From a virus: a stretch of DNA of 44,710 bases. Of this stretch, positions 24,520 to 32,740 are shown piece after piece. The notes beneath the pieces were generated by a model that was given only the letters and a program-made list of their open reading frames with translations, was not told the origin of the DNA and searched no databases. Positions within the stretch are counted from its first letter, which is position 1. Each line of letters begins with the position of its first letter. The position numbers were made by a program, and so were the translations under genes. The stretch is from positions 1-44,710 of IMG/VR virus record IMGVR_UViG_3300046524_000102, one strand, 5' to 3'.

Positions 24520-24731
24520 TTGCCGCGCCCTCCCTTCGTGCCGCGGAACCGGAATGCGATCGCCCACGGACCGATAATCAGGCGCCACAGTGAACCGTCG
24601 CTGCACACAATCCTGGAGAGTTCAATCACGTGGTAATGACGCCACCGCTGGCCGGTCGACTTGCTCCTGCAACGGTCGTACCAAACCTTTTTGCCGCCAT
24701 GCCCATCAGCTTTTCTGAACACGATATTCAC
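24516..24731 (-). CDS. Small basic protein, GTG start (71 aa)
   Basis: VNIVFRKADGHGGKKVWYDR followed by KSTGQRWRHYHVIELSRI and a hydrophobic C-terminus (WRLIIGPWAIAFRFRG). The GTG at 24731 overlaps the previous stop as GTGA and has GAGGG upstream. Basic; may bind nucleic acid. No family recognised. Confidence 0.6.
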   Translation of the reverse strand: MNIVFRKADGHGGKKVWYDRCRSKSTGQRWRHYHVIELSRIVCSDGSLWRLIIGPWAIAFRFRGTKGGRGK

Positions 24732-25072
24732 AATGCCCTCGCTTCCGCGCGCCGCGTGCTTTCGATGGTCCGCCACGCCTCTATCTTTGCCTCTGCCGCG
24801 ACCATCAGCCAGCGCAGGCGCTCTTCCTCGGCGGTAGCCGCTTGGAACGCTTCGAGCGTTTCGATATAACTCTGGTCCGCATAGGCTTCGCGCTCCTGCA
24901 TAGCGGCCGTCTTGTGTCCGCGGATCTCCGCCGCCCGCATCAGCAATGCCTTCTTGCTCTTTCGGAAGTTCTCGAGATAGACGCGCTGGGCCTTGGCTTG
25001 GGCGTAGGGCTGGGCGTTATCCCTTATGAAATCAAGGGCGCGGAAGATGTTGATTTCGCCTTCGTCGGTCAC
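24728..25072 (-). CDS. Conserved phage helical protein (114 aa)
   Basis: FRALDFIRDNAQPYAQAKAQ, VYLENFRKSKKALLM, TAAMQEREAYADQSYIETLE and EERLRWLMVAAEAKIEAWR: an all-helical protein of a type often encoded beside phage replication or recombination genes. The name of the family escapes me; no enzymatic motif is visible. ATGA-coupled to the HNH gene upstream. Confidence 0.68.
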   Translation of the reverse strand: MTDEGEINIFRALDFIRDNAQPYAQAKAQRVYLENFRKSKKALLMRAAEIRGHKTAAMQEREAYADQSYIETLEAFQAATAEEERLRWLMVAAEAKIEAWRTIESTRRAEARAL

Positions 25073-25551
25073 GACGCCTCCTCGGCAATTACTTCGTTGA
25101 AGAAGGGATGAAGTTCCGCCTTCTTATCAAGATACGCATTGATCGCCAACTTTTCATCAGGAAACAGCCCGATATAAATGTGTTTCCCATCGACCCTGAT
25201 TTGAGCTTGCCACTTTCTGGTTTGCTTGTGAAAAGTTACGCCCTTGGCCGTTCGGTTCTGCCCGTTTTCACTAACCGTAGCGGGCCTAAGATTCGAAAAT
25301 CTGTTGTCGGCTCGAACCCTGTTCTTATGGTCAATGTCCAATTCCGGAAACTCGCCTTCCATGTACATCCAGGCTAGCCGATGCTCGCGATATGTTTTTC
25401 CGTCGATGCCGATGTCACGATAGCCATCCTTCTTGACAGATCCAGCGCGCTTTCCGGGTCCATTTCTCCCTTGCTTGACTCGCCAGGTGAAAATTCCGGT
25501 CAGCGGATCGTAGTGCAAGACCTCCCGCAGCCGCTCAAGTGTGATTGACAT
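25069..25551 (-). CDS. HNH endonuclease with AP2-like domain (copy 1)
   Basis: A 160-residue protein: YDPLTGIFTWRVKQGRNGPG, HRLAWMYMEGEFPELDIDHK and NRFSNLRPATVSENGQNR form the HNH core (H, DH, N). A C-terminal AP2-like DNA-binding domain follows (VTFHKQTRKWQAQIRVDGKH, YIGLFPDEKLAINAY). It is paralogous to 33436-34002. The start at MSIT has GGGGG upstream and overlaps the preceding gene by 17 nt. Probably a selfish homing-type nuclease. Confidence 0.9.
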   Translation of the reverse strand: MSITLERLREVLHYDPLTGIFTWRVKQGRNGPGKRAGSVKKDGYRDIGIDGKTYREHRLAWMYMEGEFPELDIDHKNRVRADNRFSNLRPATVSENGQNRTAKGVTFHKQTRKWQAQIRVDGKHIYIGLFPDEKLAINAYLDKKAELHPFFNEVIAEEAS

Positions 25552-25771
25552 ACTCAACCCCCATTTCCCGCAGCCAATTTTTTGCCCTCGACGCAAACTC
25601 CCTGGCGGCTTCTTCGCGCCCAACCTGCCGAGCCTCGTTCAGAAGCTGGGCCACTGCGTGGTACTGGGTAAATTCAGCGAACGGGATATCGCGCTTGATC
25701 GTGCCGACTTCGAATGTAGCGATGCCGCTGCGGTCGGTTTCGTTGCCTTTGAATTCGGATTTGAATGTCAC
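25535..25771 (-). CDS. Hypothetical protein (78 aa)
   Basis: MTFKSEFKGNETDRSGIATF, then TQYHAVAQLLNEARQVGREE and a C-terminus WLREMGVEYVNHT. Small, mostly helical after a short beta start. Overlaps the kinase gene by 4 nt. Function unknown. Confidence 0.6.
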   Translation of the reverse strand: MTFKSEFKGNETDRSGIATFEVGTIKRDIPFAEFTQYHAVAQLLNEARQVGREEAAREFASRAKNWLREMGVEYVNHT

Positions 25772-26337
25772 GCTGCCTCCGCATTCAACTCTGCCCGCAG
25801 CGCATCAAACACCTTCAGATGCAGGGCGCAAACGTCGCCATCGTTGACCAGTTCGCGCATGGAGTCGTAGTGAGCGACCAGCGCGCCTTCGCTGCGATGG
25901 GTCGGGATGGACGAGCCAGAGTGATCGGGGCGGGTGATGTGCCAGGCGATTCCACTCATTGCTTGCACCGAGGCGTATTCGTTGGGGAAGCGGCAATCGT
26001 CGACGACGACCCGGCCACCGTGCCACAGAACACCGGCAACTTGGTCGCGCCAGAGACCGGCCCAGAAGTCGTCGCCAATCAAGTCGCGACCCCATTCCGT
26101 GCCCAAGGTGACCATCGCGTGACGAGGCGTCTTGCCGCACAGCAGATCGCAAGGCACTTCCTTGCGTGAGCCTTCGATCTCTTCGTCATCGAGTCCAATC
26201 GCGCGCAGCATGGTCTTCAGCGGGCCGGCGAACTTGACTAGCTTGTAGTTGTGGACTTCCTGAAGGTATTCAGCCACGGTCGACTTGCCGGCGCCAGCGT
26301 TGCCCACCAGGGCGATGATTTGCGGAAGGTCTTTCAT
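25768..26337 (-). CDS. Deoxynucleoside monophosphate kinase-like P-loop protein
   Basis: A 189-residue protein with Walker A GNAGAGKST (12-20), then VKFAGPLKTMLRAIGLD, and a downstream VVVDDCRFPNEYASV segment typical of phage dNMP kinases (lid and DxxF/RFxNE-type motif). It would phosphorylate dNMPs for phage DNA synthesis, perhaps including modified ones. The start at MKDLPQ has GGAGGAAGC upstream and overlaps the previous stop by 4 nt. Confidence 0.85.
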   Translation of the reverse strand: MKDLPQIIALVGNAGAGKSTVAEYLQEVHNYKLVKFAGPLKTMLRAIGLDDEEIEGSRKEVPCDLLCGKTPRHAMVTLGTEWGRDLIGDDFWAGLWRDQVAGVLWHGGRVVVDDCRFPNEYASVQAMSGIAWHITRPDHSGSSIPTHRSEGALVAHYDSMRELVNDGDVCALHLKVFDALRAELNAEAA

Positions 26338-26645
26338 GCTTCCTCCGGAATAAGATCGGCCAGGTGGTAAATCTCCAGTCCCAGCTTGTCGGCAGCCAGG
26401 CGCTCGATCTTGGCGCCAAACGAATTCGTCCAGCCCGGCAACAAACAGATTGCCGTGCAGCCGTCCATCGCCTTCAAATCGGCGGCAATGCAATCGAGCC
26501 ACTTGGCTTCGGGGTCGGGGTTGATCTCGACCGGGTTGACCACCTCCCATCGTTGATTGCGCAGCCGCACAGCTGTCCGGTTGAATAACGGGAAGTTGAG
26601 TCGGTCGATTCCGCTCATGGGCCCGCTGATGTAGATGCGCTTCAC
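26334..26645 (-). CDS. DUF4406 nucleotide-processing protein
   Basis: A 103-residue protein beginning (GTG) VKRIYISGPMSGIDRLNFPL, with VVNPVEINPDPEAKW, CTAICLLPGWTNSFGAKIE and ADKLGLEIYHL. This is the DUF4406 pattern, a Rossmann-like family related to nucleoside 2-deoxyribosyltransferases. It suggests nucleotide salvage or modification. The GTG overlaps the upstream stop (GTGA) and follows GGAGGAAAC. Confidence 0.82.
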   Translation of the reverse strand: MKRIYISGPMSGIDRLNFPLFNRTAVRLRNQRWEVVNPVEINPDPEAKWLDCIAADLKAMDGCTAICLLPGWTNSFGAKIERLAADKLGLEIYHLADLIPEEA

Positions 26646-26824
26646 TCTGTTTCCTCCTTCTCTTCCTTCGTAGTAGTGTGGGCGAGAGCGCGACGCTGGG
26701 CGTCCTGCAAGATGCGGGCGAACTTGTCGACGGAACAGAACACGCCGGCGTCTGCCATGATGTCGACCATTTCGCGGTGGGTCATGCCGGTAACGAGCTG
26801 GGTTGGGGCGAGTAGGGTGGTCAT
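26642..26824 (-). CDS. Small protein (60 aa)
   Basis: MTTLLAPTQLVTGMTHREMV, DIMADAGVFCSVDKFARIL and a charged tail TTTKEEKEETE. Possibly a small helical regulator. Coupled to both neighbours by 4-nt overlaps; AGGAG precedes the ATG. No family recognised. Confidence 0.6.
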   Translation of the reverse strand: MTTLLAPTQLVTGMTHREMVDIMADAGVFCSVDKFARILQDAQRRALAHTTTKEEKEETE

Positions 26825-27576
26825 GCTGCAATCTCCTGTTCGGCGATCTCGCAAAAGAAGCTGCACGCGGGCAGCGGCTCGTCGTGACGGCCAGCTAGCG
26901 GATCGAGCTGGCGCAGGCTGAAGCGCTCGTTGGTATCGCGATCGCGGAACAGGTATGCGCTGGGCCCGATGGCTTCCTCGATCACGGCGATCTCCTCAAA
27001 TCGCTGAGGGAAGTCGCGGCGGATCTTGTTCCAATAGCCCAAGCCACCTTTGACGCAGCCAATACAGTTGGCGTTGTCGTAGCCAAGCCGATACATGGCC
27101 GGCATTTCGATCCCGGCGCGCTCCAGCATGCCGAGGCAATCGCCCTTAGTCAGACCTCGGTCGATAAGCGGCACCATCAGGTCGATCCCGTTGTTTCGGT
27201 CTATGAAGTCGTCGTAGCGGTTCTGTTCCTCGACGGTGTAGCCCAGCACCATTGCGTCGTCTGGCTGACGGAACGAGTCCAGCAGATCGCGCTTCAGTTG
27301 CTTCGAGCATGGCGCACCGCGCTGGCCCTTCAGGTAACGCTTGCGTCGGAACACTTCGAGCGTCGATGCGCCGTATTTCTCGTCGCGTAGCACGGTTATC
27401 TCGCGCCCGAACCACTTCTCGCAGTCGGCCAGAAAGCGCCGATTATCTTCGTGCTCTTCCTGAATGAACGCGTTGACGATCAGGATCTCGCGCGTCGCGC
27501 CGAACTCGGCGAGGATCAGCTTTGTAGCGACCGCTGATGCTGCGCCACAGGAAAACTGGCAAACGATGCGATTCAT
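26821..27576 (-). CDS. PP-loop (PAPS reductase-like) protein
   Basis: A 251-residue protein. The PP-loop near the N-terminus reads QFSCGAASAVATKLI (degenerate SGGxxS), then GAPCSKQLKRDLLDSF, and a Cys pair in NCIGCVKGGLGYWNKIR. These are features of phage phosphoadenosine-phosphosulfate-reductase-family proteins, which adenylate substrates or transfer sulfur. The substrate is unknown; in phages they are sometimes tied to DNA or tRNA modification. It lies with dNMP kinase and DUF4406 genes. Confidence 0.85.
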   Translation of the reverse strand: MNRIVCQFSCGAASAVATKLILAEFGATREILIVNAFIQEEHEDNRRFLADCEKWFGREITVLRDEKYGASTLEVFRRKRYLKGQRGAPCSKQLKRDLLDSFRQPDDAMVLGYTVEEQNRYDDFIDRNNGIDLMVPLIDRGLTKGDCLGMLERAGIEMPAMYRLGYDNANCIGCVKGGLGYWNKIRRDFPQRFEEIAVIEEAIGPSAYLFRDRDTNERFSLRQLDPLAGRHDEPLPACSFFCEIAEQEIAA

Positions 27577-27758
27577 TCCCCACCCCCGATTTCTCTGTAC
27601 CTGTCATACGGCATCACTTCGAGCCCGAAACTTCCTACCCAGCGTCCTTCCCACTTCAGAATCTCCGGCTCCGTCAATGGCTCGCCGTCCGGGAACAAGC
27701 ACTGAACCTCATAGAAGCCGTCGCGCTCTGGCGGATCGCTGCATGGTTTCCAGTTCAT
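27573..27758 (-). CDS. DUF551-like small protein
   Basis: A 61-residue protein: MNWKPCSDPPERDGFYEVQC, ILKWEGRWVGSFGLEVMPYD. It has the W-x5-P-x-DG...W architecture of DUF551-related accessory proteins but is shorter. Coupled by ATGA at both ends. Function unknown. Confidence 0.65.
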   Translation of the reverse strand: MNWKPCSDPPERDGFYEVQCLFPDGEPLTEPEILKWEGRWVGSFGLEVMPYDRYREIGGGE

Positions 27759-28480
27759 GCGGCCTCCGCGTATTCGTCTTCTTTCGAGTCGGTCAGGTGG
27801 ATGTAGACGCGACCCGGATTACCCTTGGGTGCCTCGACTAGACCTAGAGCGGCGGCAAATGGATTCACCTTGACCAGTGAGACTCGATTACGCTGGCGGT
27901 ACTCGCGGTTACACTGCGCCGGAGATTTGGGAGCCGGTTTCGGCGCATCATGCCCAGCGCCAAGCGCCCACTTCATAACGCGGTGATTTGCGTCTGTCTG
28001 GACCCACGACGCGATGTAAAACTCCTTACCGTGAAATGCCTTGATCGTGCTCTGGATGCTTTTGCGATCAATGCCCATCTCATCCGCTATCTCGTTCATC
28101 GACTTATGGGCGCCGCCTTTCAGGAACGCCATGACGGCCCTCAAAACCCATGATCGAGTGCCGGGCTCGGCGGGCGTTTTCTTCCCTAGACCGAGACGAG
28201 CTGCGCGAATCTTTGCTGCCTCGTACGAGCGCCGCTCGAGACGGTGCATGCCTTCTTTGATGTTTCGGGGAGTGGTCCAGATCTCGCGGAGAATCTGGTC
28301 TTCGCCTGGAGTCCACGAACGGTAATCAGCGTGCTCGATACCTACCCGGTCTGCGTGAACTTTGATCGCCTGGTACGTCCGGCCAGGGAAAAGGGAAACG
28401 CACTGAGCGATGTTTTCTCCGCTTTCAAAGATTTCTTTCAACTTTGCGTCTTCAGCCTGCGTCCATGATTTGCCGCCCAT
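27755..28480 (-). CDS. SANT/Myb-like DNA-binding protein
   Basis: A 241-residue protein. Two tandem SANT/Myb-like repeats (SWTQAEDAKLKEIFESGEN, QAIKVHADRVGI and SWTPGEDQILREIWTTP, AAKIRAARLGLG) are followed by a winged helix-turn-helix (KSMNEIADEMGIDRKSIQST). It probably binds DNA, as a regulator or replication helper. Start at MGGKSW is fixed by GGGAGG and by TGATG overlap with the preceding stop; the longer open frame upstream is the neighbour's shadow. Confidence 0.78.
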   Translation of the reverse strand: MGGKSWTQAEDAKLKEIFESGENIAQCVSLFPGRTYQAIKVHADRVGIEHADYRSWTPGEDQILREIWTTPRNIKEGMHRLERRSYEAAKIRAARLGLGKKTPAEPGTRSWVLRAVMAFLKGGAHKSMNEIADEMGIDRKSIQSTIKAFHGKEFYIASWVQTDANHRVMKWALGAGHDAPKPAPKSPAQCNREYRQRNRVSLVKVNPFAAALGLVEAPKGNPGRVYIHLTDSKEDEYAEAA

Positions 28481-28962
28481 CACGCCACCTCCCGCTGCTT
28501 CCAATATTCCCGCTCGACAATCCGCGTTGCCTGATCGACTTCCCCGATCGTTGCCATGCGCAGTTGCTGGCCCCAAATCGAAATCGCTTCTTCGACGATC
28601 GCCTGGTCTGCGTGCGAAGCGAATTGCAGCTTTCCGTTTGCTTCCCAGCCAGGAATCATCCGGCGCATCGCTTCGTGTGCGGCGTTGAACGTTCCCAGCG
28701 CTTCCTCGCCGAGTCCGCCCTTGGCGAAAAGCCAAGCTTGATTGAGGCAGTTCGCCAATGTGTCCCACTGGCTTTTCTGTCCGTATCCGCGCGTGACAGC
28801 ATCGATCGAAGTCAGTGCGGCCATCTCGAATTCGCCAGCGAATGCGTCATTGACGTCTTGACGCAATACCTTGTACCGCTCGAGAGCGATCATGCAGGCG
28901 TTCGGATTGATGCCTTTCGGGCGATATGCCTTTCTTGGCTTTTGTGACTTACTCACGTTCAT
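28480..28962 (-). CDS. Hypothetical phage protein (160 aa)
   Basis: KPRKAYRPKGINPNACMIAL, GYGQKSQWDTLANCLNQAW and IPGWEANGKLQFASHADQAI. The protein is helical; I do not recognise a family, though similar ORFs seem common beside betaproteobacterial phage replication genes. The ATG at 28962 overlaps the previous stop (ATGA), but a GTG two codons later has better spacing from GGGGGA and may be the true start. Confidence 0.65.
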   Translation of the reverse strand: MNVSKSQKPRKAYRPKGINPNACMIALERYKVLRQDVNDAFAGEFEMAALTSIDAVTRGYGQKSQWDTLANCLNQAWLFAKGGLGEEALGTFNAAHEAMRRMIPGWEANGKLQFASHADQAIVEEAISIWGQQLRMATIGEVDQATRIVEREYWKQREVA

Positions 28963-29243
28963 TCCCCCATCAATATGGCAATGGCTTGTTCCGCTGATTC
29001 GACAACGTGAGCCTCGCCTCTCCAATTTCCAAACCAGATAGCCTCGTCATCGGTCAACTTGCGAGCGCTCGGTGGCTTGGTGCCGTCTTTCAATTCAAAC
29101 AAGTAGTTTCTCGATCGGAACCCAACTACAAGATCCACAAAGCCATTTCCGATCTGGTGCGTCGGCGTGACGCTTGCTCCCACCTTGCGAAGTGCTGCAA
29201 CTATTTCCGCCTGGTTGGCATCGACTTTTGCAATTCGCCTCAC
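28959..29243 (-). CDS. VRR-NUC / PD-(D/E)XK nuclease
   Basis: A 94-residue protein beginning (GTG) VRRIAKVDANQAEIVAALRK, with GNGFVDLVVGF and NYLFELKDG: the D37, E50-x-K52 catalytic pattern of PD-(D/E)XK nucleases of the VRR-NUC type. Probably resolves branched DNA or processes replication ends. AAGGAG lies upstream of the GTG, which overlaps the preceding stop as GTGA. Confidence 0.85.
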   Translation of the reverse strand: MRRIAKVDANQAEIVAALRKVGASVTPTHQIGNGFVDLVVGFRSRNYLFELKDGTKPPSARKLTDDEAIWFGNWRGEAHVVESAEQAIAILMGE

Positions 29244-29404
29244 TTGCGCTCCTTCCAATACCCCGTTAGCCCGTCCTTCAGCTGCCTCTCGGCCGGCTCC
29301 CCGAATGCCTTGCGCATGTCTGCCAGATATTTCCGGCGCTGCTGCAATGTCCATTCGGCGATTTCTTCGATTACTTCGCGTAAGCGCGCTGGGTCGTGGA
29401 TCAT
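29240..29404 (-). CDS. Small coupled protein (54 aa)
   Basis: MIHDPARLREVIEEIAEWTL, QQRRKYLADMRKAFGEPAER and LTGYWKERK: charged helical protein. It is in a different frame from the VRR-NUC gene, overlaps it as GTGA, and overlaps the primase stop by 4 nt. Resembles small phage proteins of the DUF7696 kind, uncertain. Confidence 0.62.
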   Translation of the reverse strand: MIHDPARLREVIEEIAEWTLQQRRKYLADMRKAFGEPAERQLKDGLTGYWKERK

Positions 29405-30261
29405 GCATACTCAGCCCGTCTGACTTGAATCAGCTTTTGGCATACAGCCATCAGACCAGCGCGCACATGCAGATCATTCGCATCCTCGCCGACCTGTTCA
29501 CTCATGCAATAGGGCAGACCCGTTTGTTTCGCGGCCTTCTCGCCAGCACCGGAAACATCGTTATCCGCAAACACGAATTTCCGGCCAGTGACGGACGGCG
29601 CAACGAAAGCCATGTTTGAATCCGAGAAGCAAATCAGCACCGAGGTATTGAGGCGCATCTGGCGAATTGCCATTTCGATTGACAGGCCCGTCACATACCC
29701 CTCGCAAAGAACTGTTTCGATTGCGCGGGGAGGGCCGATGCGAAGAACTGCACCCTTGGCGCGCATACCCGACAGCATCTTTTTGTCGTAGCGGCGGTTT
29801 TCGTAATCCCAGCGGATAACCTGGGCGCCTTGGAGGTTTCCAGTCAGCGAGCGCATCGGCACGAAGAGGCCTCCATCTGGGAGAACCAGACCGCGCGCAA
29901 GCGGCAAGCCCTTAAACTGAAAATAGCTATGCTCGTCAAGCTTGGCCGTCTTCAGCAACTCCTGTGCATGCTGGGCGGTACGCTTGTAGCGTTCCACCTT
30001 CTGGCGACGCTCCATCTCCTGCTTGGTTGCGAAGGCACGCTTTTCCTCATCCGTCCACGGCTTCGCGTTCGGATCGTTGAACCACTTCGGTTCTGCGTCA
30101 CCATCCCACGCGAAAACAAAGCCTCGCTGGCCGTCCCACAAATAGGCGCCATTCGTGCTGCGCGGGTGCTCGACGGTCCCGCAACGGCGGATACGGCCGG
30201 AGTCATCCAGGCGGTTGATCAGAACGCCGTGCGATTGAGCAAAACTAACGAAATCAGCCAT
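29401..30261 (-). CDS. Toprim-domain DNA primase
   Basis: A 286-residue protein. The C-terminal Toprim fold has VLCEGYVTGLSIEMA (catalytic E187), CFSDSNMAF and VFADNDVSGAG with the DxD at 233-235, followed by KAAKQTG. The N-terminal region (IRRCGTVEHPRSTNGAYLW) resembles the substrate-binding part of phage primases, without a clear zinc finger. It would lay primers for phage replication with the adjacent helicase. Start at MADF is supported by GAGGGGGAAG. Confidence 0.87.
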   Translation of the reverse strand: MADFVSFAQSHGVLINRLDDSGRIRRCGTVEHPRSTNGAYLWDGQRGFVFAWDGDAEPKWFNDPNAKPWTDEEKRAFATKQEMERRQKVERYKRTAQHAQELLKTAKLDEHSYFQFKGLPLARGLVLPDGGLFVPMRSLTGNLQGAQVIRWDYENRRYDKKMLSGMRAKGAVLRIGPPRAIETVLCEGYVTGLSIEMAIRQMRLNTSVLICFSDSNMAFVAPSVTGRKFVFADNDVSGAGEKAAKQTGLPYCMSEQVGEDANDLHVRAGLMAVCQKLIQVRRAEYA

Positions 30262-31795
30262 TTTTCTTCCCCCTCGCTGCGCGGAATGCAATGTCCATTT
30301 GCTTGATCTTGTTGATCGTGTTGCGCTCAACCTTCACATCGGGAGCGGTGCTCACCTTCCAATCCTTGGGCGGTTCCGTATTGGTGATTGCCTTATACAG
30401 GTGCCATGCTCGACCCTGCTGCTTGTCAGGGTGACTGTGCTCGCGCGCGTAGGATGAGAGCTGTTCCCACAGATGGCGCCTGTCGTCGGCCAGTTTCTTC
30501 TTGCCGAGCATGACTTCGACCATCTCACCGGGCTTCGTCTCGACCAGGGATTGCGTTTTGGTCTCGAAGCCGCAAGCCATGCAGCGACGACCGAACGGCT
30601 TGTACCCACATGAGGGGCACGCAACGATTTCTTTCTCTTCTTCGTCTCTGCGGATCTGCTTGTCGAGCTTCTCTCCAAGATCCAGCGCATCCAAGCCGTT
30701 GAAATAGATATCGGTGTAGTCGTCCAGGAAGCGGATGATGTTGCCGCTATGGTCCAGCAGCAGACAGTCCGTCTTGCCAGTTGCGGGGGATGCGCGCAGA
30801 CCTCGTCCCCACATCTGAATTGCCGTGCTCAAAGACTTGCGTAGCGGACGGCAATCGACCACACAGGACACATCCTTGACGTCAAATCCCTTGGCCAGTG
30901 CCTCGACGCTTATCAATACGCGGATGGCTGAATCCGGCTTGCGATATTCCTCAAGTAGCACCTTGCGCTCTGCGGGCGACGTGCGCGAAGTGAACACGGC
31001 GGACATGACGCCGAACTCGGAAAACTGCCTGCAGATTTCCTCGCAGTGGGCGATGGTTGAGCCGAAAACGATCGTCTTGCGGTTCTCGCCAAACTTGATC
31101 CATTCCGTTACCACATCACCGACGATATCCATTCCTCGTTCGGCTGCGGCTTCGTCAGTCCATTCGCCGCCCGCCGTTGCTGCGCCATTCATGTCCGTCT
31201 TCGTGCAGCTAAAGACGCGCATCGGCACCAACTCACCCGCAAGGGTGATTTCGTTCATGGTTGTGGCGTTGATGAGATTGGAGAACAGCTTCCCCAGTCC
31301 CTTCGAAAATGGCGTGGCCGACAAGCCTACGGCTCTGGCAGGGCTGCTCTGGATATGGTCGACCCACGTCGAAAGCTGCGTGTGCGCCTCATCAACGACG
31401 ATCAGGTTTGCGCGAGGCCATTGACGGCGAGCTAGTGTCTGTGCGCTCGCGATCTGGAACGGCATGTCGTTCTGCCGCCAGTGATCGGCCTGAATCACGC
31501 CGTGATGAATCAGCCCAAAAGCGTCGGCTTGCTGGCTGGTCTGATCAATCAGTGTGGTACGGTCACAAACGAAAACTGCACGCTTACCATTTTGCAGCGC
31601 TCTAGAGATGATCTTCAAACCGAGATAGGTCTTGCCAGCGCCAGTGGGCGCCATGATCATCTGGTTCTTGTGGCCGGCCACCCATCCGTCGCGAAGACGA
31701 TCTTGGGCAACCGTCTGAAAATTCCGCTCGGGCGGAAAGCTCAGCGTCTCATAGTTCGGCTCAAGGTCGAACAGATAGGGTGCGTCGACTATCAC
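30254..31795 (-). CDS. DEAD/DEAH-box SF2 helicase
   Basis: A 513-residue helicase. Motifs: Walker A APTGAGKT (49-56), DEAH (135-138), SATP (159-162), and C-terminal ISVEALAKGFDVKDVSCVV and QMWGRGLRAS. A zinc ribbon follows (CPSCGYKPFGRRCMACG). It is like phage UvsW/RadD-type helicases that remodel replication or recombination forks. Adjacent to primase and ParB-like genes with 8- and 4-nt overlaps. Confidence 0.9.
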   Translation of the reverse strand: MIVDAPYLFDLEPNYETLSFPPERNFQTVAQDRLRDGWVAGHKNQMIMAPTGAGKTYLGLKIISRALQNGKRAVFVCDRTTLIDQTSQQADAFGLIHHGVIQADHWRQNDMPFQIASAQTLARRQWPRANLIVVDEAHTQLSTWVDHIQSSPARAVGLSATPFSKGLGKLFSNLINATTMNEITLAGELVPMRVFSCTKTDMNGAATAGGEWTDEAAAERGMDIVGDVVTEWIKFGENRKTIVFGSTIAHCEEICRQFSEFGVMSAVFTSRTSPAERKVLLEEYRKPDSAIRVLISVEALAKGFDVKDVSCVVDCRPLRKSLSTAIQMWGRGLRASPATGKTDCLLLDHSGNIIRFLDDYTDIYFNGLDALDLGEKLDKQIRRDEEEKEIVACPSCGYKPFGRRCMACGFETKTQSLVETKPGEMVEVMLGKKKLADDRRHLWEQLSSYAREHSHPDKQQGRAWHLYKAITNTEPPKDWKVSTAPDVKVERNTINKIKQMDIAFRAARGKKNG

Positions 31796-32631
31796 GCAGC
31801 CTCCTTCTCAAGTTTCGCCAATTTCTTCTGCAAGCTCTTGACCATACGGATTGCCTCGTTCTTGGCATTCATATGGCTATCGCGTGCCTCTTTGAGAGTT
31901 CGGACTTCAGCCTTCAGACAGCCGATTTCTTCCGCCTGCTGCGCGACCAGTTTCAGCGCTTCGCCCAGTTTGTCGTCAGAGAAGGCGACTTCAACCAATG
32001 CGTCATACGCTTCGCGATCCGATTTCTCCTTCTCTTCTAGGAACGCCATTTCTTCTGCGCTCGGACCGAAGTCGTCGGCGTCGCTTCCGTTTTCCGATAC
32101 AGTAGGTTCCGGATCGGGTGCTTTGGGGGAGATCTGCTCCACGGCTTTGGGGAGGCTAACTTCGCCATGTGCAACCTTCTTAGCGAGTTCTGGACTTGCC
32201 TTCGCAACCTTGTCGGCCATCTTCTGAGTGCGAACGCTTGCCCCAGACTGAGCGGCGCGGTCAGCTGCAGTGGTTAAGGGTGCAACGTTGCACTCTTTAG
32301 AGGGGCGATAGGCGGGCTGTGCCTTCGCCCAGTCCTGAGCGCTCGCCACAATCGCAGCCTGCTGGCCAGGAGAGAGATGCCGGCGATGCAGGTTGGCCGA
32401 CAGAACGTATGAAACGATGTTGTCGCCATCGAATTCAACAGTGCGAGGCTCAACTTCAACATCGACACATGCGCGATAGCGATTACCACCATCCAAGATC
32501 ATGCCCTTATGAACAACAATCGGTTGGCGCAAACCATTGGCTGCGATATCCGATTTAAGAGCCTCAAATTCCGCGCCGGCCATCCTCGGAAACAGAGTAC
32601 AGAGCGGGTGCAACTGCAATTCAGTATTCAA
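31792..32631 (-). CDS. ParB-like nuclease/CTPase domain protein
   Basis: A 279-residue protein (TTG start, GAAGGGG upstream). N-terminal ParB domain: FEALKSDIAANGLRQPIVVH, LDGGNRYRAC (46-55) and NIVSYVLSANLHRRHLSPGQ; a central helix-turn-helix-like part (KVAHGEVSLPKAVEQI) and an acidic coiled-coil C-terminus follow. It may act in segregation of an extrachromosomal prophage, in gene regulation, or with DNA modification. Identical 14-bp palindromes lie inside and just upstream of it. Confidence 0.85.
   Translation of the reverse strand: MNTELQLHPLCTLFPRMAGAEFEALKSDIAANGLRQPIVVHKGMILDGGNRYRACVDVEVEPRTVEFDGDNIVSYVLSANLHRRHLSPGQQAAIVASAQDWAKAQPAYRPSKECNVAPLTTAADRAAQSGASVRTQKMADKVAKASPELAKKVAHGEVSLPKAVEQISPKAPDPEPTVSENGSDADDFGPSAEEMAFLEEKEKSDREAYDALVEVAFSDDKLGEALKLVAQQAEEIGCLKAEVRTLKEARDSHMNAKNEAIRMVKSLQKKLAKLEKEAA
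32280..32293. repeat. Perfect palindrome inside the parB-like gene (site 1)
   Basis: GTGCAACGTTGCAC, followed by TCTT. It repeats exactly at 32846-32859 with the same four flanking bases. Candidate ParB (parS-like) or regulator binding site. Confidence 0.55.
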
Positions 32632-32632
32632 C

Positions 32633-32740
32633 TTACAACCCCTTCAGGTTGAAACGCTCAAACATTCGCGCCACCGTGGTCATGCTCAACAGGCCACGGC
32701 AGTACATCCATATAAGGAACCGCTTCATCATCCTCTTCAC
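32633..32740 (-). CDS. Small protein (35 aa), GTG start
   Basis: VKRMMKRFLIWMYCRGLLSM then TTVARMFERFNLKGL. GGAGG stands 4 nt before the GTG. Amphipathic with a hydrophobic start; its stop is just before the ParB-like TTG start. Short proteins of this look are recurrent in betaproteobacterial phages, function unknown. Confidence 0.55.
   Translation of the reverse strand: MKRMMKRFLIWMYCRGLLSMTTVARMFERFNLKGL

Noticed and set aside
24052-24606. Longer N-terminus for the YbcO-like gene
   Set aside because: The extra 29 codons overlap the upstream gene in another frame; the ATGA coupling and GGAGG support the shorter start at 24519.
26334-26831. 165-residue version of the DUF4406 protein
   Set aside because: The first 62 residues are Arg/Pro/His-rich shadow of the neighbour; the family begins at the GTG-encoded VKRIYISGP.
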